In this document: one piece after another, positions 39,820 to 50,851 of the stretch
How positions within the stretch are numbered: position 1 is the stretch's first letter
How the letters are laid out: every line of letters starts with the position of its first letter
Origin: Haliotis asinina
Lineage: Eukaryota; Mollusca; Gastropoda; Lepetellida; Haliotidae
Assembly (NCBI RefSeq): GCF_037392515.1
Contig: NC_090281.1
Location: 52,120,753 to 52,184,752, forward strand
Reading direction: 5' to 3'
DNA: 64,000 bases
Translations under genes and position numbers: made by a program
Notes under the pieces: generated by a model
The model's input: only the letters and a program-made list of their open reading frames with translations
The model's database searches: none
Told to the model about the DNA's origin: nothing

Positions 39820-40004
39820 CAGTAACGAACATCGTTCCAGTCCAGATCCCGTTATTTTTCAACTTTATCATTTGAATTTGCAGTTTTGATTATTTGCTAC
39901 TGTAACTCCACACCAAAAGGTATCAGAATCTGCCAAGTTGTGTTTTGCTTTCCATGTAAGCTTTATATAAGAGAAACAGTCGCAACCAGTTGTGCAACCG
40001 TCAT
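39820..40004 (-). pseudogene. Second, oppositely oriented sulfatase pseudogene fragment
   Basis: On the minus strand, an ATG at 40004-40002 begins MTVAQLVATVSLI and then stops; compare MAPSQLVATVALI at 50688. After about 110 bp of unrelated sequence, 39851-39820 holds the GATCTGGACTGGAACGATGT segment (DLxWNDV). Upstream, 40005-40260 matches the 5' flank of the 50688 gene over the same orientation, so leader and promoter region were duplicated too. It abuts the plus-strand fragment tail to tail. Confidence 0.7.
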
Positions 40005-40746
40005 GACTGAGACTGTTGTATTGATGATGTGGCTTTGCAAGGTTGTTGTATTCTAGATCTAGTTGTATCGCCTCCTCTTCACACGTCTAGCCACCTGGCC
40101 CGGTCAAATGCTTTCCCAGTAGCATTTCTCAATGACAAAGGTCATATCTGACCGTGATTTCGGAACTGCTTATCTATGTAAATATGTGTAGTATGAAGGG
40201 ACTGCTATACATTTCGTACCTGAAAGTATTTTACAGAGCAATGTCGATTTCTGTTGTAGAAAATAATAAACGGCAGCATTCTGGACTGTTATGGCGATGC
40301 ATGGGTTTTGGTGAAAATATACACGGAAACGGGTGTCACATTTCTGTATATTTTTTCATAGTGAATAAATTCACCAGCACGTTCGTGTCAACATGCACCA
40401 AAGTACTAGAACTTATCCAATCCAAACCAAAGTCTTAAACAACATGAAGGTGAACAGGAAGTGAAACCCATATGTATAAATATATACTTGGACAGTAGCC
40501 CGTATATATATATAAACAACAAAACAGAAGAAAAGACGATTAATCCTTGACAAATGAATCAAGCATAAGTTTCCAAGAACACAATACCAAGAGTCAGGAT
40601 ATTCATCATCATAGCATTTAATGTACAAATACATTCAGCACAATCCACCCGGAGAAAGTGTCTAGACTACTTTTTTTCATAAATGACCAATATTTTCGTT
40701 AAAAATTAGTACGTCAGATCTACTCTCTCCATATCACAAATGCATG

Positions 40747-40760
40747 TATAAATAAGTAGT
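40747..40760 (+). promoter_or_regulatory. TATA-like core promoter of the first sulfatase gene
   Basis: TATAAATAAGTAGT lies about 170 bp before the ATG. The other family members have TATAGATAAGTAGT (50851-50838, minus strand) and TACAGATAAGTGGT (52713-52726) at nearly the same distance. The GATAAG core in those two would also suit a GATA factor. Confidence 0.45.
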
Positions 40761-40919
40761 CCAACATTCCTGGGCAGATTTTGTGCAGTATCGCTGAGAA
40801 GTGTCACATGCAAGTAGCATATGTCCACGTGGCATTGCATGAGTGGAGGAGGCGGTAAAACAAGATCTGGAGTGCATTCCATCTAGCTGAACCAGATGAA
40901 CAAAATATCCGTTTCAGTC

Positions 40920-42371
40920 ATGAAGGCTGAACAGCTTGTTACCATTGTTGCTCTTATTTTCGTTTACCTTAATGGCAGTAGTGCAGCTAGCCCACACATC
41001 GTGTTCATAGTTGCGGATGATCTGGGCTGGAACGATGTTGGATTCCGTAATCCACAGGTTCTGACGCCACACCTGGACAAATTGGCCAACGCTGGAGTCA
41101 TCCTCAACTCCACTTATGTCCAGCCCGTGTGCTCGCCATCCAGAAACTGTTTCATGACCGGGTACTTTCCTTACCATACTGGACTTCAGGATGGCGTTAT
41201 CAGGCCAACATCTCCTGGCTTTGTTCCCATCAAGTTCACCTTCCTCCCTCAGAAGTTAAAGGAACTGGGATACAGCACTCATGCTGTTGGGAAGTGGCAT
41301 TTAGGTTTCTGCAACATAAAATACACTCCGACCTACCGTGGCTTTGATACCTTTGTTGGGTATTTAACTGGCGCTGAAGACTATTTCAAGCACACAAGAA
41401 GTGATGACAATTATTCTGGATATGATTTTCGCTTTAACACCTCTGTATATACGGAAGCGAAAGGTAAATATTCAACTCATGTGTTTGCAGAACGGGCAGT
41501 TGATATCATCAAATCTCACGACAAAAACACGCCACTATATTTGTATCTACCATTTCAAGCAGTGCACGCACCTCTACAAGTTCCCCCTAAATATGAAAAC
41601 ATGTACAAAAATATCCACAACATACCACGCCGCACTTACTGCGGTATGATCAGTGCCCTCGATGAAGCTGTTGCTAACATTACCAGTGCTTTAGAGGAAA
41701 CGGGACTCATTGACAACTTGCTGTTGGTGTTCACGACTGACAATGGTGGGCCTTATTACATTGCTGCTAACAATCTTCCTCTACGTGGATCTAAGGGTAC
41801 ACTGTGGGAAGGTGGAACGAAAGGAGCCGCTTTCATCTACAGTAAAACCCTTCTAAAGAAGACAGGTTACCTCAACACTGGAATGATGCATGCTGTGGAC
41901 TGGTACCCGACATTGGTGGAGCTGGCTGGTGGAAAGAACACAGATCCCAACATGGACGGAGTCAGTCAGTACGACATGCTCATCAACGGTGGACCGAGTA
42001 AACGGAACGAGTTCGTCTACAACATCCGCTACAAGACCAACTCCTCAGCAATTCGATATGGTGACCTCAAACTGATGCGGGGGTTACCGGGAAGTCACAA
42101 TGATTGGCATCCTCTTCCAACGTCTGGTGAAACTCCTGATGTCACTCTTCAGGACAACAAGAACGACTTCCCTCCCTACATGTTGTACAATATCACCTCC
42201 GACCCAACTGAACATTTCGACCTGTCGGCGAAGTATCCGGAGCTTGTAACGATGATGAAACAACGTCTTGAGAACTGGGAGAAGACACGCGTACCAGCTT
42301 ATCAACCACCAACTGACCCTAAATCTAATCCAGATCTTTATGGTGGCAACTGGAGCCCAGGCTGGTGCTGA
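40920..42371 (+). CDS. ARSB-like: Secreted arylsulfatase B-like sulfatase, copy 1
   Basis: A single exon encodes 483 aa. The ATG at 40896 is in frame and would add 8 residues, but the paralogue at 52883 has an out-of-frame ATG at the matching place and all four copies agree on 483 aa, so 40920 is preferred. A signal peptide occupies about residues 1-22. The sulfatase fold is complete: D33-D34 (VADDLGW), C71-S-P-S-R75 (the cysteine converted to formylglycine), K125 and H127 (GKWHLG), H216 (AVHAP), D274-N275 (TTDNGG) and K292. These match human ARSB D53, D54, C91, R95, K145, H147, H242, D300, N301 and K318 with constant offsets of 20 then 26. N-glycosylation sites include N63, N173, N253, N374, N424 and N477. 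It should hydrolyse sulfate esters in the lysosome or gut lumen; the exact substrate is unknown. Confidence 0.93.
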   Translation: MKAEQLVTIVALIFVYLNGSSAASPHIVFIVADDLGWNDVGFRNPQVLTPHLDKLANAGVILNSTYVQPVCSPSRNCFMTGYFPYHTGLQDGVIRPTSPGFVPIKFTFLPQKLKELGYSTHAVGKWHLGFCNIKYTPTYRGFDTFVGYLTGAEDYFKHTRSDDNYSGYDFRFNTSVYTEAKGKYSTHVFAERAVDIIKSHDKNTPLYLYLPFQAVHAPLQVPPKYENMYKNIHNIPRRTYCGMISALDEAVANITSALEETGLIDNLLLVFTTDNGGPYYIAANNLPLRGSKGTLWEGGTKGAAFIYSKTLLKKTGYLNTGMMHAVDWYPTLVELAGGKNTDPNMDGVSQYDMLINGGPSKRNEFVYNIRYKTNSSAIRYGDLKLMRGLPGSHNDWHPLPTSGETPDVTLQDNKNDFPPYMLYNITSDPTEHFDLSAKYPELVTMMKQRLENWEKTRVPAYQPPTDPKSNPDLYGGNWSPGWC

Positions 42372-43327
42372 ACATTGTATTTTGTTGGAGGCTAAACCGT
42401 TATTGTTCAGATTATAAATAATAGCGTTTATGTAACTCACTGATACTCAATGTAGTCTCATTGATTGTTATGTTTTCATTTCTCGTTGATGCATCTCTTA
42501 TTGGAAAGTCCCAAGGAAGAGAGGGATCCGTATCGATTTAGACTTGTCACATATCAGGTATTAGATTTGCGTTTCAATACTTTACTGACATCAAGGACGA
42601 AACGACTTATTGAAGGAATACACAGGATGACACCAGTACATTTTCATTCCATAGGAAATATCTCAAGGATGATCAGATTTCACGTCCCGAAGACAGGTAT
42701 ACTATTGGTAACATGTTTATCTGTTATAACCCTCAACGAACATGCCATTACAGATGTGGTCCGCCTGTAAAGATGCGAGCTTGCGTTAATGGCTAAGATA
42801 CTCAGGGAAAATGTAGAATGATTCACGTAATACTATATTTTTATATGTATAATGAATGTAGGATGAGTGATCGTTTTCGAATTTGCTCTCGGGCAAAAGA
42901 GAAAACCGTTTGGACATTTTTATTTTGATACATGAGTTAAAGTCCAGATGGCTCTCCTTGGCATAATGATGCTATGTGCCTGGGAATCACATGCAGGGGC
43001 ACCAAGCATGCTGGGATGTCAAGCTCAAACCGAAGAAATAACTCAACATTAATAAATTCACCTTGAATGGCTCATGAACCACTGGTTACATTGATGGTTA
43101 CATTGATGTAAGTCAGTATTTGTTCACTTAAGTAACTGAAGATATAAAGCAAAACTAATTAAGAAATCCTGCCTGCTCATGTGAATTACAATGATACCGG
43201 CATTGTGTATCAGCAAATAAGTGCTGTTCCTTAACCGGTGCTCTCAGCCCAGTCTGTACCGCAACCCACGGCAAAGAGGCTTCCGCATATAGTCGCCTTA
43301 TATGACAAACATTCGACCTCGGGCTTC
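42372..43327. other. 3' flank of sulfatase copy 1 and intergenic DNA
   Basis: The first bases after the stop (ATTGTATTTTGTTGG) match the flanks after the copies at 54334 and 59539, so part of the 3' UTR was duplicated. AATAAT and ATAAAT strings near 42410 may serve for polyadenylation. No further gene is seen. Confidence 0.5.
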
Positions 43328-43402
43328 GGGTGGGAGGAAAGAAAAAAGAAAAAATATAATCTTCTGGGAACAAATCCAGGAGATGTTGGACTGAAACCCA
43401 TG
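43328..43402 (-). pseudogene. Short sulfatase relic
   Basis: GGGAACAAATCCAGGAGATG followed by TTGGACTGA matches the minus-strand sulfatase sequence around SPTSPGFVP (50380-50412) with about two mismatches in 29 bases. A looser match to the adjoining GGGAGGAA (LPQ region) follows at the left. The remainder is unrelated. It is too short to say more. Confidence 0.45.
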
Positions 43403-45110
43403 AACTTTGGCATGTCTGACCGATGCAACATTTGTGCATTTGTCTTCAGACAAGTGAACATCGATGTAGAAACTCAGCACCCTTGTCATCTATTGAGTGT
43501 GACAAGTTTGTCATTGTAGTGAAGTTCGCAAGGTTTGGTATGGTGTTTCAAGCCAAGGATCATGATGGTGGCAAACCTGCGACCACCGACTGTGGATCAT
43601 GGCGTGACTAGCTAGTTCTGTACAGTACCTACATATGGCCACTTGTGCACATTTCCGTGCATACAATGTAGCTATATTTCCAGATGACAGCAGCTTGTAT
43701 AGATTCTAATCTATTCAGTAATTGGTATCATGGTCAACTTTGTATTCCGTCGGGGACAGAAAAATACCTCCGACAATGTTTAATTATCAGAACATTAATG
43801 TTGGTGTTAACATCGATTTTGTCAATCAAAGTGTATTTACAGACCTAGTCTGTGATACAAACCCTAAAACATACTCATGGAAAATAGTAACGCAACACCT
43901 ATGCCTTCCAACCCAAACATAACTATTTATATCCATTTGATAACTATGTTTGTTTGACTATTTTGATCATTCAGACGCACCATGCATTGAACGACTGGCG
44001 AGCATCATGCACAGAACGTTTTCTCATCAACGCTATATCTTTAGGTGTCTAAGGATCGCTGAATACAATGTTATTCACCATCCTAAAACACACTAGCGTG
44101 ATAATCTGTATGTATTGCAACATACCCTCCCTCAAGAATTGAAGGCAATATTTTAAGGTCAAATTCAGCTTCTGATACAGTCAATGAGGAGGATCATTTA
44201 AGAATCCCTTGAGGGCCAGTCATTTCAGAAAGTAAGTAAAATTGAGGCTTGGATAGGCTCCGTTGCTATAGTTAATGGTAACATATTGATACTATGAAAA
44301 CCGCGGGCGCTGCGATATTTAGTTTATATATGTTCATATACTCCAGAGATCCATAAATTTGTTTCAGAGGTCATTTGCCTTCATTATCTATTGCAGTTTA
44401 TAGAACACAGGTCATTACAAGTCCTTGAAAGTTCTAAACAGTCTGACCTTGGTCATGGAGATAATGGTTCCCACAAGGCTGAATATTATCTGTCGCATTG
44501 AATGATTAACCCTTTATTAGGATTAACAATTTGTTAATATGATATACACTTTTCAAAATCCAAGACAAACTGTATTCATTCGGTCTTAGCGATAAAACGA
44601 GGCCAATACTTAGGCACTTGTTTTGTTTGTCAGTCGACATGTGTGTCACATATCAGGTATCTAATTCTAAATGAGCGATGACTTTCGCCTTTTGAAGTCG
44701 TGGCAAATTATTGTAGGACAGGGATCGGACAATCCTACTATGGATCAGTTATTCGCTCATGAACTCATCTTTTTTGTATTGGGCATATTGGAGTATATAA
44801 CATAAATTAGTTACATCGAGGTTGAAAATTATGCCCTGTCGCCTTAAGAACACATTCGTAACTAACTCTTTGTGAAATCTCATGAGTCTTCTCTTGGCAG
44901 TAGACGTTAATGTGGCGAATTGGTATTGATTCCATACATGCACCAACTGGATATGGTTGACCTGTTCACATGTCCACGACCAGGCCGCTGCAATTCTTGC
45001 TTATTTCCCTATTGTATAAAACGTCTTCAAAGATAACATACAGTCTGTTTTGGCCTAAATGATGCCAACAAATCACAATCCAAGTCCAAATCAGTTCTAC
45101 TGTTTGTTAA
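43403..45110. other. No gene recognised
   Basis: The short stretch at 43403-43470 (GAAACCCATGAACTTTGGCA, CAAGTGAAC) resembles 52288-52350 (GAAACCCATATACCTTGGCA, CAAGTGAAC), so it is probably a dispersed repeat. An open frame at 44749-44946 (-) has a charged sequence (TAKRRLMRFHKELVTNVFLR) but no family I know. Confidence 0.4.
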
Positions 45111-46045
45111 GTAATTTTTTGCTTTGGAGACAAAATTTAGTGAAACCACAGGCAAATGGGGTTGCGCAGCATTGAGAATATGACTTCTTATAATAATAAT
45201 AAGTCTTCTCATATGCGAGCGAAGTGAGCAAAGGTGGGCAACATGCTTCCCTCGCTTCGGATCGAAAAATATTTTTCATGTGAAAATAAAATATCGCCAC
45301 CATCAAAGGTACTCTCCAATTACCTCACTTGGTGGTGCTATCAGTTTCCCTACCCCAGCTTTAATAACTGCACACATGAAATGTGTTTTATTCAACATTT
45401 TAAGCGCCTCTCGTAATATTCAGATTGTTCTTCGCCTCCATTACCCATGACAGCTTCCGGTTAAACGGAGTGACGGAACAAGAATAAGCAGAATTGAAAA
45501 GACATACAGTCTTGCCTAATTTTATCATGAACCCGTTGGAGTTTGTTTGTCATATATGCCGTCGCTATTGTTAGAATTTTCGTAACATTTATTCTTCATG
45601 AAAACACTTCTTGCGTAATGGGCGAATGAAGCAGGGGAGGTAACTGTAAGCATTCCATATCGATTACTACCCTTCTGTTCCTTCGCTCCATTGAACCGGA
45701 AGCTGGAAGGGGGAATGGAGGCGAAGAACGGTCTCATATACCACGAATTGCGCTTAAATTATTGAATAAAAAATATTTCACGTGAACAATTGTTCAACAT
45801 GGGGTTGGGGACGTGAGAGCACAACCCAATGAAATAATGAGTGTATACCTTTGATGGTGGCGATATTTTATTTTGACATGAAAAATATTTTTCGAACCGA
45901 AGTGAGGAAAGCAAGTTGCCAACCTTGGCTTGCTTCGCTTGAATGTAAGAAGACTGGTCAATTTCTCTGTGCCGCGCACCCCTTTTGCGCTACAGTTTGC
46001 CTGTAGTGAAACGTTTCTCCAGATTTGGTCTGATATTTTGATGAC
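45111..46045. mobile_element. Foldback element with long inverted arms
   Basis: The arms, roughly 45111-45490 and 45640-46045, are imperfect inverted repeats of each other. Matching pairs include GTGAAACCACAGGCAAA with TTTGCCTGTAGTGAAAC, TCGAAAAATATTTTTCATGT with its complement at 45880-45900, AAAATATCGCCACCATCAAA with its complement near 45850, and TTCTTCGCCTCCATT with AATGGAGGCGAAGAA. About 150 bp separate the arms. There is no coding capacity. This is the structure of a non-autonomous foldback DNA transposon. Confidence 0.7.
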
Positions 46046-46439
46046 ATTCTGTGTTTAAATGAATGATTGATCATGAACCGATTTGGAGTTAGATTTCGAT
46101 TCATCGGTATCATTTTTACCCAAACAGACTACAGTGGGTGTATTGGTGAGTATTAAAAAGAATTTCGTCATGCACCATTCTTCCAACATATTCTTAGGCG
46201 TGTGAACCTAAACTATCAGCTTGTCGTGGGATCGCCTTATTTAAGTTTCAAGTAAAGCGTTAAAACTTTACAGACACACCATCATTGGCGGCTGTTCACA
46301 CTACAATACATTTGCATTATCATCTTCCAGCACCTAAACATACAGAATCATGACCATGATGCAGAGGATGTTTCGTCGGGAGCATACAGGAAAACATCCA
46401 CATTTAATATTAGATATTATTCACTACCATTTGATGTTA

Positions 46440-48475
46440 TATGACGCACATATGTTTTGTGAGTGTACCATTTTACTCTACTTTGGTAGATGCTTGTTAG
46501 ATATATGTAGTATACTAAATATTCACATTTTAAATGGTAGATGTGGATAGGATTCTAGTATCGGCCAATATACATTTATTGGTACAAACGGTACTAGTGT
46601 TATTGATTACGTTTTAACATCGACTAGAATTTTTGATAGCATACAAAAAGTTTTGATATACCTCCCCGCGCTGAATCACCTCATTTACCACTGACACTTA
46701 AATGACGTGTGCATCACTCTTGTGGACGTAAAGGTAATGAAACTAAGACAAATACCAAACCATTCAAATTTGCCTGGGAAATAGATAAGTTAACAGAATT
46801 TAGAAACGATCTGCTTACTGATGAGATACAGGAATTACTTGAAAAATCTGTGGACGTTGTCTTCACTGACATCAACAAGACTGTAGATTTCATTGTAGAT
46901 GCTCTGAGTCTAACAGCTTCGGATATGAAAAAACAAGTCAAACTTTTGCGAAAGGGAGGTAATAGAAATAAATGGTTTGATAGTGGATGTGATATTTGAA
47001 AAAGAAAAGATGCAAATTATTGAATACTTTTCGAAAACAGAAAACAACTGAATTCCTAGAGAGCTATCAAAGACTTAGAAATAAGTACACTGAGACCTTT
47101 AAACGGAAGGAGAAAGAATAATTTGATCAGAAAATGGTATACTTGGAAACAAATATGAACGATTCGAAAATATTCTGGTCAGAATTGAAACAACTAACTC
47201 GAAAAACAACCCTAAAATAATATAGGAATTGAAAATTGGTATGCATATTTTGAAAATCTTTTCGAAAATCCGGAAATAAACAACGACACTGCTGTAAATA
47301 GTGAGACACCAACACACTTTGTAAATACTGACACAAACGTGGATTTTGTCTGTGACATTTTAGATGCACCTATAGATAGACAGGAAATAACAGAACCTCA
47401 AGTGCAAAAAGTCATCAGGGATATATTACTCCCTTATCTTGGCCTCTTATTTAATGCTATACTAGAAACCGGTTATTTTCCTTCATCATGGTCAACTGGT
47501 ATTATTGTACCCATACATAAACATGGTGATGTAAACAACCCAAATACTTATCGTGGAATTACTCTACATATATCATAAACAAAAGATTAACTAAGTGGGC
47601 TAACACTATGGATAAAGTATATGAGGGCCAAGCTGGATTCAAACACCACAACTGATAATATATTCATACTTCAATCCATTGTTAAAAAATATTTGAATTC
47701 AAGAGGTGGAAAATTTCTATGCCCTATTAGTTGATGTTTGCTAAGGCATTTGATTCTATCAAGAGAAATAAGTTATGGGGCCTTTTGCAAACCCGTGGAC
47801 CTAGCCAAAAAATGAATAAACTTCTAGGTAGCATATATGAAAATGTCAAAGGGTGTGTAAGAAACAATAACGAAGTCTTAGAAACTTTTATTTGTCATTT
47901 AGGTGTCAGACAAGGCTGTATTTTAAGCCCCCTTCTGTTTACATTTTTTATCAATGAATTAGCTGTGCAAATATGACTTAATCCAATTATTCCTGTTACT
48001 CTTTGCTGATGACGTTGTCTTATTTTCTAGCAGCGTCAGTGGCCTACAGAAACACATTGATCAGTTTCAAATCTATTTATTATGATGAATGGAATTTGGC
48101 AGATTGTAGGAGAAAAACAAAGATCATTGTGTTTAACAATGGCGGAAAACTTTCAAAAAGGGAGAAATGGACTTACAAAGGCGAAAAACTAGAAACTACA
48201 AACTTATATGAATGTCTTGGCGTCTATTTGTCTAACCATCTTTCTTCCACTAATCACTCAAAACAGGCATCTGTACAAGCCTTTAAGGTTTTGATAAACA
48301 TAATTAGAAATCTCAGCATCTTGGGGGAAATATCATACAAAACATTCTTTAAAATACATGATACTAAAGTAAGCCCAACACTGCTATATGGATCAGAAAT
48401 ATGGGGTGTGAAAAATTATGAAGCTATAGAGTCCATTTACATGCATGCAAAAAATACCTCGGCGTGAAATCTAAC
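46440..48475 (+). mobile_element. Degenerate LINE (CR1/L2/Jockey-like), endonuclease remnant plus reverse transcriptase
   Basis: Pieces of one non-LTR retrotransposon lie in order on the plus strand. The end of an AP endonuclease (NILNGRCG-like, YTFIGTNGTSVIDYVL, and an eroded SDHLPL as LNHLIY) spans about 46500-46690. A spacer (46709-47330) contains the WYAYFENLFENPEIN motif. The reverse transcriptase follows: GIIVPIHKHGDVNNPNTYRG (47490-47560), FAKAFDSIKRNKLWG (47735-47780), GVRQGCILSPLLF (about 47900-47940), catalytic FADD (48002-48013) and LLYGSEIWGVKNYE (about 48380-48425). Frame changes and in-frame stops separate these blocks, so it is dead. CR1/L2 kinship is judged from motifs only. 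It sits between sulfatase copies 1 and 2. Confidence 0.88.
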
Positions 48476-48511
48476 ACATGTAGCAGTATGGTGTACCGAA
48501 TAAAGATTGAT

Positions 48512-48530
48512 TGACGTCATTGACGTCATT
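48512..48530 (+). repeat. 9-bp tandem repeat containing two TGACGTCA palindromes
   Basis: TGACGTCAT is repeated immediately after the LINE (48512-48519 and 48521-48528). Short tandem 3' ends are normal for CR1/L2-type LINEs. TGACGTCA is also the consensus CRE (CREB/ATF site), probably by coincidence. Confidence 0.6.
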
Positions 48531-48644
48531 GCCACTTTACTTGAAAACCTTCATTATTTCTGTATGAACTGATATACAGTGAGTCTACTCAAGAGAACGT
48601 TCTACGATATCTCTGATTACCTCGGTCATTACCGTTATATAGGA

Positions 48645-49050
48645 GCCTGCTTACATGAATGCATGGGTAATAACTGTCTATGTGGTGGCTGCTTACATGC
48701 ATACATAGATAATTGCCGTCTATGTAGGTGGCTGCTTACATGCATACATGGATAATTACTGTCTATGTAGGTGGCTGCTTACATGAATACATGGGTAATT
48801 ACTGTCTATGTAGGTGGCTGCTTACATGCATACATAGATAATTGCCGTCTATGTAGGTGGCTGCTTACATGCATACATGGATAATTACTGTCTATGTAGG
48901 TGGCTGCTTACATGAATACATGGGTAATTACTGTCTATGTAGGTGGCTGCTTACATGAATACATGGGTAATTACTCTCTATGTAGGTGGCTGCTTACATG
49001 AATACATGGATAATTGCCGTCTATATAGGTGGCTGCTTACATACATACAG
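48645..49050 (+). repeat. 43-bp minisatellite, about 9.4 copies
   Basis: Units start at 48688, 48731, 48774, 48817, 48860, 48903, 48946, 48989 and 49032, with a diverged first unit near 48645. Each reads GCTGCTTACATG(C/A)ATACAT and then (A/G)GATAATT(G/A)C(C/T)GTCTATGTAGGTG. It lies between the LINE and sulfatase copy 2. Confidence 0.95.
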
Positions 49051-49236
49051 GAGTACGTATCAAAACGTGACATAGTTGAAGTCAATAAAGATGTCGTCTA
49101 GATGTTTTTAGTACGACGAAATCTCACTGAAAGATACAACATAGGGCAATTAAAACATAACAATCAAAGAAATCATATTGAAAAGTGTCAGTCACATACT
49201 GTATCTCTGATTTTACTCGTCACCATAAGACAATAT

Positions 49237-50688
49237 TCAGCACCACCCTGGACTCCAGTTGCCACCATAAAGATCTGGGTCAGATTTGGGGTCAGCCGGG
49301 GGATGGTTGGCTGGTACTCGTGTCTTCTCCCAGTTCTCAAGACGTTGTTTCATCATCGTTACAAGCTCGGGGTACTTAGCAGACAGGTCGAAATGCTCAG
49401 TTGGATCGGAGGTGATATTGAACAACATATACGGAGGGAACTTGTCCCTGTTTTCCTGAGGAGGGACTTCGAAACTCTCACTAGATGTTGGAAGAGGTTG
49501 CCAATCATTGTGAGTTCCAGGTGATCCTCGCATTAGTTTGAGATCACCATATCGAATTGCTGAGGAGTTGGACTTGTCGTAGATGTTGTAGACGAACTCG
49601 TTTCTCTTACTAGGTCCACCATTGATCAGCATGTCGTACTGACTGACTCCGTCCATGTTGGGATCTGTGTTCTCTCCACCAGCCAGCTCCACCAATGTCG
49701 GGTACCAGTCCACAGCATGCATCATTCCAGTGTTGAGGTAACCTGTCTTCTTGAGAAGGGTTTTACTGTAGATGAATCCAGTTCCTTTCGTTCCACCTTC
49801 CCAAAGTGTAGCTTTAGCTCCACGTAGAGGAAGATTATTTGCAGAATGCCAATAAGGCCCACCATTGTCAGTTGTGAACACTAACAGCAAGTTGTCAATG
49901 AGTCCCGTTTCCTCTAAAGCATTGGTAATGTTAGCAACAGCTTCATCAAGAGCACTGATCATACCGCAGTACGTCCTTCGTGTTAAGTTGTGAATATGAT
50001 TGTATAGCTTTTCATACTCAGGGGGAACTTGTAGAGGTTCATGTACTGCTTGAAATGGCAAATACAAGTAGAGTGGCGTATTCTTGTCGTGAGATTTGAT
50101 AATGTCAATTGCTCGTTCTGCAAACACTTGAGTTGAGTATTTACCCACGGGTTCTTTATAGACGGTAGTATTAAAGCGTAGGTCATAGCCAAAGTATCCG
50201 TCATAATTTCTTGAGTGTTTGAAATAGTCCTCTGCACCCATGTAATACCCAACAAAGGTATCAAAGCCACGGTAGGTCGGAGTGTATTTTGCGTTACAAA
50301 AGCCAAGGTGCCATTTCCCAACAGCATGGGTGCTGTATCCCAGTTCCTTTAACTTCTGAGGGAGGAAGGTGAACTTGATGGGAACAAAGCCAGGAGATGT
50401 TGGACTAATAACGCCATCCTGTAGTCCAGTATGGTAGGGAAAGTACCCGGTCATGAAACAGTTTCTGGATGGCGAGCAAACGGGCTGGACATAGGAGGAG
50501 TTGAGGATGACTCCAGCGTTGGCCAACTTGTCCAGGTGTGGCGTCAGAACCTGTGGATTACGGAAACCAACATCGTTCCAGCCCAGATCGTCCGCAACTA
50601 TGAACACGATGTGTGGGCTGGCTGCTAGGCTTCCATGAAGGAATATCAGAATAAGAGCAACAGTCGCGACAAGCTGTGACGGTGCCAT
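49237..50688 (-). CDS. ARSB-like: Secreted arylsulfatase B-like sulfatase, copy 2
   Basis: A single uninterrupted exon lies on the strand opposite the other copies. The frame is open for 43 further codons upstream (to 50817). I start at the ATG 50688-50686 because it is followed by a signal peptide (MAPSQLVATVALILIFLHGS) and yields 483 aa like the paralogues. All catalytic residues are kept: D33-D34, C71-x-x-x-R75, K125, H127, H216, D274-N275, K292. It is the most divergent of the four: GYYMGAEDYF, NTTVYKEPVGKYST, AVHEPLQVPPEYEKLY, and GGPYWHSANN after the metal-binding Asp-Asn. Those differences surround the active site, so its substrate may differ. N226-type sites differ as well (HNLTRR adds a sequon). 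Confidence 0.92.
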   Translation of the reverse strand: MAPSQLVATVALILIFLHGSLAASPHIVFIVADDLGWNDVGFRNPQVLTPHLDKLANAGVILNSSYVQPVCSPSRNCFMTGYFPYHTGLQDGVISPTSPGFVPIKFTFLPQKLKELGYSTHAVGKWHLGFCNAKYTPTYRGFDTFVGYYMGAEDYFKHSRNYDGYFGYDLRFNTTVYKEPVGKYSTQVFAERAIDIIKSHDKNTPLYLYLPFQAVHEPLQVPPEYEKLYNHIHNLTRRTYCGMISALDEAVANITNALEETGLIDNLLLVFTTDNGGPYWHSANNLPLRGAKATLWEGGTKGTGFIYSKTLLKKTGYLNTGMMHAVDWYPTLVELAGGENTDPNMDGVSQYDMLINGGPSKRNEFVYNIYDKSNSSAIRYGDLKLMRGSPGTHNDWQPLPTSSESFEVPPQENRDKFPPYMLFNITSDPTEHFDLSAKYPELVTMMKQRLENWEKTRVPANHPPADPKSDPDLYGGNWSPGWC

Positions 50689-50837
50689 GACTGGGACTGT
50701 TGTGTTGATGATCTGGCTTTTGCTAGGCTGTTGCATTCCAGATTTGGTTTTATCGACTCCTCTATCCCACGCGGACATTTGCTGCATACCTTTCCCAATT
50801 CTCAGTGATAATGGCATATTTGACCGTGATTTCGTAA

Positions 50838-50851
50838 CTACTTATCTATAT
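50838..50851 (-). promoter_or_regulatory. TATA/GATA-like core promoter of sulfatase copy 2
   Basis: On the minus strand TATAGATAAGTAGT lies about 160 bp before the ATG, aligned with similar elements before copies 1 and 3. The flanks up to about 51030 also match 40160-40380, so the upstream region was duplicated together with the gene. Confidence 0.42.

Noticed and set aside
46709-48467. Separate small genes in the 46.7-48.5 kb region
   Set aside because: The blocks are consecutive parts of one decayed LINE, with motifs in normal order.
50689-50817. 43-residue N-terminal extension of sulfatase copy 2
   Set aside because: It would bury the signal peptide and is absent from the paralogues; the internal Met gives the same 483-aa length as all other copies.
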